Shown here: in pieces, positions 24,386 through 35,230 of the stretch
How the letters are laid out: each line of letters begins with the position of its first letter
How positions within the stretch are numbered: the first letter of the stretch is position 1
NCBI GenBank assembly: GCA_950097015.1
Contig: CATNEN010000029.1
Span: forward strand, 1,116,001 to 1,180,000
DNA: 64,000 nucleotides
Reading direction: 5' to 3'
Source: Macrostomum hystrix
Taxonomy: Eukaryota > Platyhelminthes > Macrostomidae
Program-made: the position numbers and the translations under genes
Notes under the pieces: generated by a model
Told to the model about the DNA's origin: nothing
The model's input: only the letters and a program-made list of their open reading frames with translations
Databases searched by the model: none

Positions 24386-24536
24386 GGCACCAAAAGAGTG
24401 ACATTGACATTTTGAGGACCAGAGGAGTGACATTGACAAGAACATAAAGAGTTACAACAAGGTACTTCATTTCGATATAGATCATTTAGAAGCGCAATCT
24501 CAGCTAAAATTCAAGCTAAAACAGAGCTCCAAAATG

Positions 24537-25689
24537 TTAACAAGCTCCGCAGGTTTTACTATTTTGCGCAGCGTCGCTACTAGAATTGTGGCCATCTGTT
24601 TCGCTATTGTGCAACTGCAGCACAACACCCGGCGGGGCGCCAAGCGATTCGGTTCGATCCGAGGCAATTTTTCGCGCCAAAGCCAAATTAGCCAAGTGAT
24701 GAAATGCGTCGGCCACATTGATAGCCTGCTTAGCGGAGCATTCCAAGTAAGGCATGCCGAGATGGCTCACGCACCATCGCCTGGCAGCGTCCGGCTGAAC
24801 GCAACGGTGCTCCAGGTCCACCTTGTTGCCAATTAGCATAAATGGAAAACTGTCGGCGTCGCGTATCTGCGCCTCCAGCGTAAACTCTTCCAGCCAGGAG
24901 GTCAGCGAAGCGAAGCTTAGCTGGTCGGTGACGTCATACACTGGGGTGGATGAGACGCGACACTATTACTGCTGGGCAATTCTGAGCATATAGCGGAGCA
25001 GTCTAATAAAATATCCCCTTCTGAGCAGTATGTTCATTGTTACTTTAAACAGCCTATTCAATCACAATTCAAGCAGTCAATTCAATGACATCTTAGAACT
25101 CGATATAAAGACAATATGAGCAGGCAATTATTGACACATTGAGCAGTTAAAATAAAACAAAAATCGAGCAGTCAATTCAATGACAACTTGAGCAGTCAAA
25201 AAAGGACAGTTTGAGCAGTCAATTTAATGACAACTTGAGCAGTCAAAAAAGGACAATTTGAGCAGTCTACAATAAAGACAACTTGAGCAGTCGATTCCAA
25301 GACTTTGAGCAGTCGATTCCAAGACTTTGAGCAGTCGATTCCAAGACTTTGAGCAGTCGATTCCAAGACTTTGAGCAGTCGATTCCACGACTTTGAGCAG
25401 TCAGTCTATTCTACTCAAATGACTCACCTAGCAAACAGGCGTCGGCGCCGCGGAAGAAGGCCCGACCAAGCGATCTGAATCGCTCCTGGCCGGCGGTGTC
25501 CCACAGCTGCAAGGTGACAATTTGTCTCTCGAGCTGCACCATTTTAACTAGAAAATCAGCCCCGATTGTGGCCGTATACTGGCCAGTGAACCGTCGATTA
25601 ACATATTGGTGAAGTAGGGAAGTCTTGCCAGCTCCAGCGTTGCCTAGGATGACAACTTTTAGCACGGTGTGCTGCAGAGTCTGCGACAT
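24537..25689 (-). CDS. Rab7-like GTPase paralogue with unusual C-terminus
   Basis: Two coding exons on the minus strand, 25689-25428 and 24940-24537 (TAA), giving 221 residues. The intron interrupts the same Val codon in the same phase as in the neighbouring Rab7. P-loop GNAGAGKTS fits GxxxxGKT (Rab7 has GDSGVGKT). [16 protein letters not shown] and SAKQAINV are intact, so GTP binding is expected. Switch I keeps TATIGADF. Divergence is clear: [16 protein letters not shown] replaces [16 protein letters not shown], and the tail is Ser/Asp/His/Asn-rich. It ends CGAC, a CxxC spacing rather than CC or CxC, so prenylation is uncertain. Likely a tandem duplicate of Rab7 with a changed role; Rab9 or another Rab7-clade member is the alternative. 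Confidence 0.85.
25130..25410. repeat. 22-bp minisatellite in the Rab7-like intron
   Basis: About 12 copies of GAGCAGTCGATTCCAAGACT type, looser on the left (GAGCAGTCAATTCAATGACA). It ends about 15 bases from the donor at 25427 on the minus strand. Confidence 0.85.
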
Positions 25690-25917
25690 TTGCTAAATCC
25701 CTGTTAGTTGAGTGATCTCTGATTCGAAATAGGATGCACTGGAACGGAGGGGGAACTCGTAATATATAATTCAAGCAATGCTTGACAACAAAGCCAACAC
25801 GCTCTTTGACTCACTAGACCTTAACTTCTCATCATAAATTATTAATAGCAGAAAGTTTCGAGAATATTTCGAACAGCCACACTTGTTTTCTGTATTTCTA
25901 AATTATTCTAACAATCG
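25690..25917. other. 5' flank of the Rab7-like gene
   Basis: Short AT-rich spacer. An acceptor-like CAACTAACAG is present 11 bases upstream of the ATG on the minus strand. No promoter motif is clear. Confidence 0.35.
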
Positions 25918-26570
25918 CCATCTCCCAGATCTCCCACCTGTCATATCCCAGATCTCCCACCTGTCATATTCCAGATCTCCCACCTGTCATATTCCAGATC
26001 TCCCACCTGTCATATCCCAGATCTCACACCTGTCATATCCCAGATCTCACACCTGTCATATCCCAGATCTCCCACCTGTCATATCCCAGATCTCCCACCT
26101 GTCATATCCCAGATCTCCCACCTGTCATATCCCAGATCTCCCACCTGTCATATTCCAGATCTCCCACCTGTCATATTCCAGATCTCCCACCTGTCATATC
26201 CCAGATCTCCCACCTGTCATATCCCAGATCTCCCACCTGTCATATCCCAGATCTCCCACCTGTCATATTCCAGATCTCCCACCTGTCATATTCCAGATCT
26301 CCCACCTGTCATATTCCAGATCTCCCACCTGTCATATTCCAGATCTCCCACCTGTCATATCCCAGATCTCCCACCTGTCAAATTCCAGATCTCCCACCTG
26401 TCATATTCCAGATCTCCCACCTGTCATATTCCAGATCTCCCACCTGTCATATTCCAGATCTCCCACCTGTCAAATTCCTGATCGCCCACCTGTCATATTC
26501 CAGATCTCCCACCTGTCATATCCCAGATCTCCCACCTGTCATATTTCAGATTTCCCATTTAAAATATTCC
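25918..26570. repeat. 23-bp minisatellite
   Basis: About 28 copies of a 23-bp unit (CCCAGATCTCCCACCTGTCA plus TAT). The main variation is CATATCCCAG against CATATTCCAG. Its long open frame (25883-26590) is an artefact of 3 x 23 = 69 bases. Confidence 0.95.
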
Positions 26571-27079
26571 AGATCTCATTGAAAAATTAAACCTTTTACA
26601 AAGAAAATAACTAAAACAAAATGGACTCATAGAAAATAGACAGTGCATCAGGATCGGCCTAAATAGAGAAATGATTTTATTTTTATCGATACAATTTCCT
26701 TAACAATTGTTAACAAAATACACAACACACTGCTGTCAGTAGCTGGCTTGGGTGACAGGTCAATCTACCAGACATCTACCAGACAATCTACCGGGCTTGT
26801 GGCGGCTTGCAACGGGCACTAATTTTAAGACTAATCGCCATTTAAAAATTCTATGATGCATCGAGCAAAATACTCGCTGCAAATCAAGCTACTTACAGTA
26901 GTTTAATTTAAAAGTACAATTACAACAATGGGATTAGCCACTGCTGGAGAGTTGTGACCGCCATTATTTCTTAGGACAAATCAAGGCCAAAATTTTAAAT
27001 ACTAACAAAAATTTTTCAAGCATTATAAATAGTAAGCTATTCGATCTTAGCTATTCTACAAATACTAATTATAGGCTTA
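26571..27079. other. Unassigned AT-rich intergenic sequence
   Basis: Spacer between two arrays with no gene, RNA gene or repeat seen. Confidence 0.4.
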
Positions 27080-27535
27080 TAATATTCGAAATCCCAGATT
27101 CCGGATTCGAAATCCCAGATTCCGGATTTGAAATCCCAGATTCCGGATTCGAAATCCTAGATTCCGGATTTGAAATCCCAGATTCCGGATTCGAAATCCC
27201 AGATTTCCGGATTTGAAATTCCAGATTCCGGATTCGAAATCCCAGATTTCCGGATTCGAAATCCCAGATTTCCGGATTCGAAATCCCAGATTTCCGGATT
27301 CGAAATCCCAGATTTCCGGATTCGAAATCCCAGATTTCCGGATTTGAAATTCCAGATTCCGGATTCGAAATCCCAGATTTCCGGATTCGAAATCCCAGAT
27401 TTCCGGATTCGAAATCCCAGATTTCCGGATTCGAAATCCCAGATTTCCGGATTCGAAATCCCAGATTTCCGGATTCGAAATCCCAGACTCCATATTCGAA
27501 ATCCCAGATTCCGGATTCGAAATCCTCGATTCCGG
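27080..27535. repeat. 22-bp minisatellite 3' of the M3-like gene
   Basis: About 21 copies of a 22-bp unit (GGATTCGAAATCCCAGATTT plus CC, sometimes one C). Open frames exist on both strands but are repeat artefacts. The array ends about 150 bases from the stop of the M3-like gene. Confidence 0.95.
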
Positions 27536-27546
27536 ATCAACAATCT

Positions 27547-27552
27547 TTTATT
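27547..27552 (-). terminator. Candidate poly(A) signal for the M3-like gene
   Basis: TTTATT on the plus strand is AATAAA on the minus strand, 132 bases beyond the stop codon at 27684. Motif only. Confidence 0.35.
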
Positions 27553-27683
27553 CCTGTCATATAAAACTGGATCATGGCTTTTTCAAATTCTATGTTCCGG
27601 TTTCTAAGAGTTGAACAATAAAGTCACTGAAAAATAAGTGGAACAAACACTACAAAAGCAACCAGGAAAAGCATCAGAATCGA

Positions 27684-30600
27684 TCACCCGCCAGAAGGAT
27701 CCCGACCGCAAAAGCGCCTGTAGGCCTCTACAAAGCTGTGCCCGCTGTCCGGCTGCAGGAAGCTATCAGCAAATCTGGCGCCCATATCGTCATCGCCGCC
27801 GGTTGTCTTCGCCGATGTCAAAACGCCGACCGCGTCCATTGCCAGCATCGTGTTGAACAGTCGGTCAACAGCCGATTCTCTAAAGCCCGGCATGCCAAAG
27901 ATGTCCAAAGCGGAGCAGGGCCACTCGTCGTCTGGCAGATCGGGCTGGAAGAATGGCAGATAATCCTTGCCTAGAGAGATCTGGGCCCTCTGCCAGTTGG
28001 CGTCAGTGCACCACATCTCAATAGCGTATGCGGCCCGATAGCAGATTTTGAGCAGATCCATAGCCCGCTGTCCAATCAGCAGTTCCGACAATGCCGGCCA
28101 ATCAGGTTGCTGTTGGCAGCCATTGGCCAGGAGTTGCTGAATGGAAGCATCCGGCCATGAGGCTAGGCTGCGCAGCACAGCCGGCAGGAAGTAGGAGCGC
28201 GGTTCCCGCCTGTCAGGCGTCAGGAAAGGTCCCATGGCCGGGTGTCCGGTCAGCTGTTGAAGAGCGACACTTAATTTTTCAGCCATAGCCGCTGAATCTG
28301 TGCAGGCGGCAATTGGCAGATCCCAGGCCTGGTAGGCTAGAGGCAGCTCCTGCTCCTGTTGGTTGCCATTAGCAACGGCGCTATTGCCGACGCCGTAGAG
28401 CCGAGCTAGGCAGCCAGTGCCGCCAAGGAATGGATAGACAATCTGCGGCAAAAAGGAGATGGGGCAGGGGCTATTGCTGTCACCACAAGGAGAGAGCATT
28501 TTATGAGCACACACACGCTATAAAGGGTGAGGAGTCTATGAGCACCCAAAGCTATAAACAGTGAGAAGTCTATAGTCTATGAGCACCCAAAGCTATAAAG
28601 GGTGAGGAGTCTATGAGCACCCAAGCTGTAAAGGGTGAGGAGTCTATGAGCACACCAAGCTATAAATGGTGAGGAGTCTATGAGCACACCCAAGCTATTA
28701 AGAGTGAGGAGTCTATGAGCACACCCAAGCTATTAAGAGTGAGGAGTCTATGAGCACACCCAAGCTATTAAGAGTGAGGAGTCTATGAGCACACCAAGCT
28801 ATAAAGGGTGAGGAGTCTATGAGCACACACACGCTATAAAGGGTGAGGAGTCTATGAGCACACCAAGCTATAAAGGGTGAGGAGTCTATGAGCACACCCA
28901 AGCTATTAAGAGTGAGGAGTCTTTGAGCACACCCAAGCTATTAAGAGTGAGGAGTCTATGAGCACACCCAAGCTATTAAGAGTGAGGAGTCTTTGAGCAC
29001 ACCCAAGCTATTAAGAGTGAGGAGTCTATGAGCACACCCAAGCTATAAAGGGTGATAAGAACAAAATTTACCAAGACTTAGAATAAAGACGTTTATGAGC
29101 AAATTTTAAGTTGCGTTTTAAAATGTTTTGTTGATACAAGTAACTGCTCAGAATCGCCAAGAACAGAGGCCTCATAAACTGACCTTGCGCATCCGTCCAC
29201 CGGACAGCCAGACAAGGCGACCCAAAACCGCGCCGCGTCGCAGATCGCGCAAGTCGAATGCTTCGACAGTGTGATGCGGATGCAGTTGGGCAGCTCTGGC
29301 TGTCAGCTGGTCATTTGGCTCGAATGATAGGCCAATCAGTTGCCGGATTAGATCGAACCAGTTCTGCCTTAGCTGGCTCATTGGCACCTTTGGCGGCCAA
29401 TTGTACTCGTACAGCAATCTCCGCTGCCAGTATTCCCAATCCCAGGCCTGAAGCGGTCCGTCAATGAGGCCGCCATTGTCCTGGGCGAAGTCGCAGACCC
29501 GATTGAAATGATCCAGCGCGATTGGCTGGTAGCGACGTTTTAACACTTCTAGTAGGTCCACAACAGACTGCACCGACTGAGGCAGGCCGTCCTGTTTAAG
29601 AAGGGAACCTTCCGGATTTAGCCAATGCCCGCCTACTCCGCTTCTGTTCTCAACTCAATCCGCTTCTGTTCTCAACTCACTCCACTGCTGTTCTGAACTC
29701 ACTCCGCTTCTGTTCTCAACTCACTCCGCTTCTGTTCTCAACTCACTCCACTGCTGTTCTGAACTCACTCCGCTTCTGTTCTCAACTCACTCCGCTTCTG
29801 TTCTCAACTCACTCCACTGCTGTTCTGAACTCAATCCGCTTCTGTTCTCAACTCACTCCACTGCTGTTCTGAACTCACTCCACTGCTGTTCTGAACTCAC
29901 TCCGCTTCTGTTCTCAACTCACTCCGCTTCTGTTCTCAACTCACTCCGCTTCTGTTCTCAACTCACTCCGCTTCTGTTCTCAACTCACTCCACTGCTGTT
30001 CTGAACTCACTCCACTGCTGTTCTGAACTCACTCCGCTTCTGTTCTGAACTCAATCCGCTTCTGTTCTGAACTCACTCCGCTTCTGTTCTGAACTCAATC
30101 CGCTTCTGTTCTCAACTCACTCCGCTTCTGTTCTGAACTCAATCCGCTTCTGTTCTGAACTCACTCCGCTTCTGTTCTCAACTCACTCCGCTTCTGTTCT
30201 GAACTCACTCCACTGCTGTTCTGAACTCACTCCGCTTCTGTTCTCAACTCAATCCGATTCTGTTCTAAACTCAATCCGATTCTGTTCTCAACTCACTCCG
30301 CTTCTGTTCTGAACTCACTCCACTGCTGTTCTGAACTCACTCCGCTTCTGTTCTCAACTCAATCCGCCTCTGTTCTGCTGTCTCACCTGGCCGCACTGTC
30401 TAAGATCGACAGCCACTTTGTTCTCATATCCGAGTGCTTCGCTGAGCGTATCGAACGCAGTCCTCTGGTCGGCAATATTAGTCTGATTATCCAATCGCAT
30501 CGCCGAATGCCGCCTCCTACCGGCTAAGCCGTTGTGCGCTGTCCAGGCGGCCTGCCTTGAAGCCCGATCCCGGCACACCTGCATAAACTCCTCGTACAGT

Positions 30601-32450
30601 CCTGGCGCGAGTGTCAGCACGTACAGGCTATTGTCATTAGTAGATAGCAGATGCTGGAGAAACTCAGGTCTAGTGTAGGGCTCGAATAATTGCGGATCGC
30701 TTATCGCCATGCGATAGAAGCTGCCCGTAGTTGCTACATTGGTCTCAAATCTGGCCTGCAATTCTGCCAGAAGGCGCAGCTGGGTAGCAACGTGAGACAT
30801 CTGCTTTGGAGGCTGGCTGACTGTGCTATCATAGAAACTGGCTCTGCGGCATTCGCGAATCTCTTTGTTCACCACCCAGATCTGCTGGTCCGTGAGGGCT
30901 GCAGAAAAACATAACATTGTTTACGGAGGAAGATTTGATTCCTTAAGTTTTTCTATACATAATCACACTAACGAGTCCTAAAGTACTGATTAGATGACGA
31001 AGCATTAAACTACATAATATAAGGCATAGTTACTCGAATTGTTTACCCTACTTGTATCGGCCCCACTAGGTCACTACGCACAGCCGCAGCTATTGCGCGG
31101 CGCATCTTAAGGTTGCGTACGGCAGTTCAGTCCATGGACTGGGGGGACGCCACACCCACACCCAAATTATCCCAGCTAATGCTGGTACCCATTAAACAGC
31201 TCGATGAACTGAAGCATTGTAGATTTAAGTGTCAAAAAAATGTTCCAGTGGAGCGAGAATCGAACCCCCGAATTTCAAGTCGTGAGTCCAACACTTTAAC
31301 CACGGGGCTACAACATTTAAATATATGTGAAATTATCATTCAAGTAGTAAATTAAAGGATTCATAAACGACAAGAGTACTCACACTTGTCCAAATTGCGC
31401 ACCCTCACTAGGCAGGCCAGATAGTCCGCATCCTGGTAACACTCTTGCAGATGCATTCGCAGTTTAACTAGCAGGCTATCAACTAGGCGAGCGTGCGAAC
31501 TAACCAGCTCTGTCTGGTCTAGGGTGACAGCTAACTGGCCAGCCCAGATCAGTTCCAATAGGCGGCACCGGTGCTGCAGCAGAGGCTGAATCAGTTGATC
31601 AAAGCTGGCCGCAGCGGACTGGGTGTCGCCCGAATCTGGAGATATAGAGAGACAGAGAACAAGTATATCTAACAGCCAGTAACACAGCCGCAGCTATTGC
31701 GAGACGCATCATTTGGTGAGACTATAGACCAGCAGCCAGCGAGGAGGCAATTCTGCTTATTTCGATGACTCCTGAGCACACACTCACACAAGTGTGTACA
31801 TCTGCCCTGACTTTCGCATCGTCAGGCAGTGTACCTTGGAGGCTGGCCCTCAGGGGCGTAAATTGCACGACTAACCCTTAAGCCTTCTCACCTCGGCTGC
31901 ACCCCAATTTAATGTGGCCTCGCCGCGGAATCGAGCTCAGGGAGCTTGGTGCGAGAGGCAGAGTACGTGTTACCGCTTCGCAACTCACCCTCCCACAAGC
32001 AAGAAATTAGGCTAAATTGAATAATTCATCCTAATTTTTCAACAAAAGACAACTCTTCGCTAGGATAGTTGCATTACCAGCCACTGCAGCATCCAGTAGC
32101 TGATCGTGCAGTGTGGCACTAGCCTGCAGTTCGCGGTGCACTTTGTCGTAGTAAGCTAGCCAATCGATGCCATCCGATAGAACCAGCCTGCAACCGTTGG
32201 CACTGTCGGTGAATAGGTTCGAGTCTGCCAGATTGTGTCTAGGCACATCCGGTATGCGAATATAGACTGGAACTTCTCGACGCTCATGTCGAAACGCCGG
32301 ATAGACAGTGTCGGGTAGGACGTGCTTCAACCATTGCCTGCCGCCAGCTGAGCTGAGGCATCTGCCGCCAGTGAGAATCAACGGACTTGTCGGGCGCAGC
32401 AGTTGGCTGCAGCCGCTGCACAATAGCAGCTGCTTTGCGGCTCTCAGCAT
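27684..32450 (-). CDS. Mitochondrial M3-family peptidase-like protein lacking the catalytic motif (MIPEP type)
   Basis: Five exons on the minus strand: 32450-32078, 31635-31384, 30898-30387, 29591-29184, 28442-27684. All phases join, giving about 767 residues (human MIPEP has 713). The N-terminus MLRAAKQLLLCSGC..RCLSSA is Arg-rich and acid-free like a mitochondrial presequence. M3 landmarks in order: a helical N-terminal half, DNQTN..LSEALGYENKVAVDLR, LQAWDWEYWQRR (cf. PWDxxYY), VEAFDLRD..GAVLGRLVW (cf. VFD..LGYIYxD), and a tail EAYRRFCGRDPS like the M3 end. Where M3 enzymes have HExxH, this protein reads DSAAMAEKLSVALQQL (residues 564-579); the later zinc-ligand Glu and the substrate-binding His/Tyr region are also replaced. 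It is probably a pseudo-peptidase derived from mitochondrial intermediate peptidase. Family membership is inferred from recalled alignment. Confidence 0.7.
28505..29055. repeat. 35-bp minisatellite in intron 4 of the M3-like gene
   Basis: About 16 copies, mostly 32-35 bp, with GAGTCTATGAGCACACCCAA and GCTATTAAGAGTGAG; some copies have GCTATAAAGGG. It starts about 60 bases from the acceptor of exon 5 and leaves no room for a hidden exon in that part of the intron. Confidence 0.92.
29635..30375. repeat. 22-bp minisatellite in intron 3 of the M3-like gene
   Basis: About 33 copies of CACTCCGCTTCTGTTCTCAA plus CT (22 bp), alternating with a CACTGCTGTTCTGAA form. It reaches within about 15 bases of the donor at 30386 and within about 45 of the acceptor near 29592. 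Confidence 0.95.
31120..31316 (-). mobile_element. SINE family B, longer copy
   Basis: It lies in intron 2 of the M3-like gene. The minus strand has a tRNA-like head (GTAGCCCCGTGGTTAAAGTG, then GGGTTCGATTCTCGC) and a body ending at CAGTCCATGGACTGGGGGGA, shared with 1619-1771. It carries about 50 bases that the other copy lacks. Confidence 0.7.
31700..31990 (-). mobile_element. SINE family A in intron 1 of the M3-like gene
   Basis: Same strand as the gene. It has the body blocks CAGTGTACCTTGGAGG, GGCGTAAATTGCACGAC and the head (CGCGGAATCGAGCTCAGGG on the plus strand). The 3' end differs from other copies (GCAGCTATTGCGAGACGCAT); a fragment of that same variant end is at 31079-31106. Confidence 0.85.
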
Positions 32451-33008
32451 GTGGCCTGGTTAGGTCCAATTCAGCTGCAGTTAGTATTAGGTACACAATT
32501 TATTTTAGTTTTGTTAGTAATATCAGTTTCTTCTGCCTGTCCAATTCTTTTAAAACAATCAAAAATAGAAAATGTTAGCATTTTATTTTAGTCTATTACT
32601 CTATTAAATGTGATACTTTGATTAAAAATATATAATATTTATAGATTCTACCCTAGAAAGAGTAGAGTAGTGTGTGCAATCCTCCCTAGAGATTGCAAAG
32701 CTAAGCCACTTGAAACTTTTCTGATATCATGCTTATAAAGAATCAATGATAAATAAACACATTTAGAAGTAATTGCTAGCATTTTGCATGTTTAGAACTA
32801 ATTGAAAAGTTATATCTTGAACTAATTTTAAGGTAATACTTAGAAATGAATCACTCAATCCAATATTCTAACTGCATAGTGAATAAACTGCCACAATTAG
32901 TAGACTAAAATGCCAGCTACTAGGATTTTATAATTCTTATAACTTTAATTTTTAGTTTACCAGCTTTTTTATATTTTATTTTAGTTTACCAGGCCTAACC
33001 TAGTTCAG
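32451..33008. other. Unassigned AT-rich sequence upstream of the M3-like gene
   Basis: No array, RNA gene or coding signal. It may contain the M3-like promoter; acceptor-like CTAACCAG precedes the ATG by five bases on the minus strand. Confidence 0.4.
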
Positions 33009-33352
33009 GGGAGATTGGCAGAGTAGTTAACTGTTTGCCGCTTGTGCCAAGATCTCTGAGCCCAATTCTGCTGTGAGGCCAGATTCATTTGGGGCACAGC
33101 TTTGGATAGAAGGCTTGGGTGTGTTGTGCAATTGATACCATTTAAGGCAAACCTCCAAGGCACAGTGAGTGTGCACACTGCCAGACAATGAGAAAAAAGG
33201 GCAGATGTACATATCTATGAGTGTGTTCCTGCATAGAGTATCCATGTGCTTGTGTGCTTAAGAGTCAACAGAATGGACAGAATTCCTATTTTTGCTGGCT
33301 ACAAGTCTAGTGTCACCAAATAGTATGCCATTGCCTACAAGCCTCCTATAAT
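33009..33352 (+). mobile_element. SINE family A, diverged near full-length copy
   Basis: Head GATTGGCAGAGTAGTTAACTG with B-box region AGCCCAATTCTG, then the full body to GTCACCAAATAGTATGCC. It has many C-to-T and G-to-A changes compared with other copies, as in an old, deaminated insertion. Confidence 0.85.
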
Positions 33353-35230
33353 AAAACAAATATTGTAAACATACAGCAAAGAATGGATTCTCATTGAAAT
33401 CAGTTTTATCTTCATTAATGATTGAGCTGCCCATAAAACTGATATCAGTATCATCAAAATCATGTCACAATAGCATGTCATATCAAGAGAGCATTAGAGT
33501 TAACCAGAACCCAGAAGCTTAGAAAACTCCCAAAGTGCCAATCTGAATTATACTATATGATAAGCATATAATCCTGTCAATTCATATGACATATTCATAA
33601 TAAAAAAGGTTGATAGCCTGCAAATATCTATATATCATATTGAGATTTCAGAATATAAACCAGACATCACTCATTAGAAGCTTTTAAACTTAGAGCCATA
33701 TTATAATAATATTAATATTACTGCTTTGTAGTCTAGTTTGGTGCTTAAATTGACCAAAAAATACATTTTTTTGCATAATAGGCCTAACCTAAGCCTTGAA
33801 CAAAAGTATAGCTTTTTGCCAATCTTCTTATTTTATGTTAAGGTATAAAAGCTTATGAATGGTTGCTTTTCAGACAAAGACTTGGTCTTGGCTTAAATGG
33901 CAGTGGCAGGCCTATTTATTTGCAGTTTTGATACCATGGCATAAGATTACATTATACATTAAAACCAGGACAATCATATTTTACTACTAGGCCCACCCAA
34001 CTTAGTTTTTTGTTTAAATTAGGCCTAGCATTTTCTCTCACATCTTAGATGCCTTAATCTCCATCTCATATACTAAGATTATAATAATTTTCCCTACCAA
34101 AAACTACATTCTAATCTAATATAAGGTTCAATTAAAAACTATGGGAATCAAATTATTATCAAGCACAATTTTCTATCATTTCCTAATTCCTCAGACATTA
34201 TTTTATAATAAAGAACTCTAAAAATACAAAGTTTTTTAATAATACTAAAAAGGAATTTAGTTTAATTTAAGTAAAATAGTTAAGGTAGGCTTATTATTTC
34301 CTAGAAAAATTGTATATATGAACAGTGCAGGCTACATACAAAAAGATAAATGTTGACTTTTTTGTTTGAATACTTTAGTTTACATATGGGTGATACTGAT
34401 AGGGGCATGATAATAGGAACTTTTTGAATAAAAAGGACCCATTTTACTTCTGGATTTACATATTGGTTTAGTAAAAACATAATTTATCGAAGTCACAAAC
34501 ATACTGTAGTTATGAATATATGGGCAGCCGGTCGCAATATACGTTGTTACCCTAGCAAATAAATAAATCGGCTTTGTCCATAACTTCAAAAGCATAAAGT
34601 TAGGCATGTTGTAGTAGCAATAAAGGACGGCAAATGCTTTCTGAGAATAAGCTACCCCTGCTGAAAAGGATTTTTTATAGATTTTTGTGCGGTCGCATCA
34701 CATCAGCATTTTTGTGTTTGTTATATTTTACGTTACGCATTATAAAGGCCTAGGACCAAGAAGGACGGGACACTTCGTTTCTTGATAAATTTATTAAAGC
34801 AGAGTTTCACAAAAATGCACTAGCGAGATAGAACTATTCAAATTTTTCACATCAAAATGTTTATAACTTTTCATAAGAAGAATATCCCATGAAGAAAATT
34901 TAATGCTGTTCTTTTGAGATATATCTTAATTTGCAACATATGTTGCTTCAACGAACTTCAGAAAGCTTTGTTCATGAACAACTGATCTTATTTTTATTTT
35001 CCTTCATGTATCATGAAGTCCAATAGCAACCAATCAGACATAAATTTTGCCTATAGTTTGGCCTACTGATTTGTTGATGAAAAAATTCGACAAAGTTCTC
35101 GAAATTTACTTGATTTAGAAAGTGACTGTAAAGTTGAGTAAGTCACGAGATAGCCTATAGCTATTGGCTTACTATTTTGCCTCATGATAAACTGCAAATC
35201 TATTAAAACAAGCTCGACTTTTATCTTCAA
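33353..35230. other. AT-rich region with no gene seen
   Basis: Almost 1.9 kb of AT-rich, array-free DNA. No open frame with family likeness, no tRNA-like sequence and no clear repeat. Base composition differs from the GC-rich exons around it. It could be old transposon debris, but I can show nothing specific. Confidence 0.5.

Noticed and set aside
28443-29183. Hidden exon with the HExxH motif in intron 4 of the M3-like gene
   Set aside because: About 550 of 740 bases are array and the remainder shows no HE-containing frame. Exon 5 already aligns across the HExxH position.
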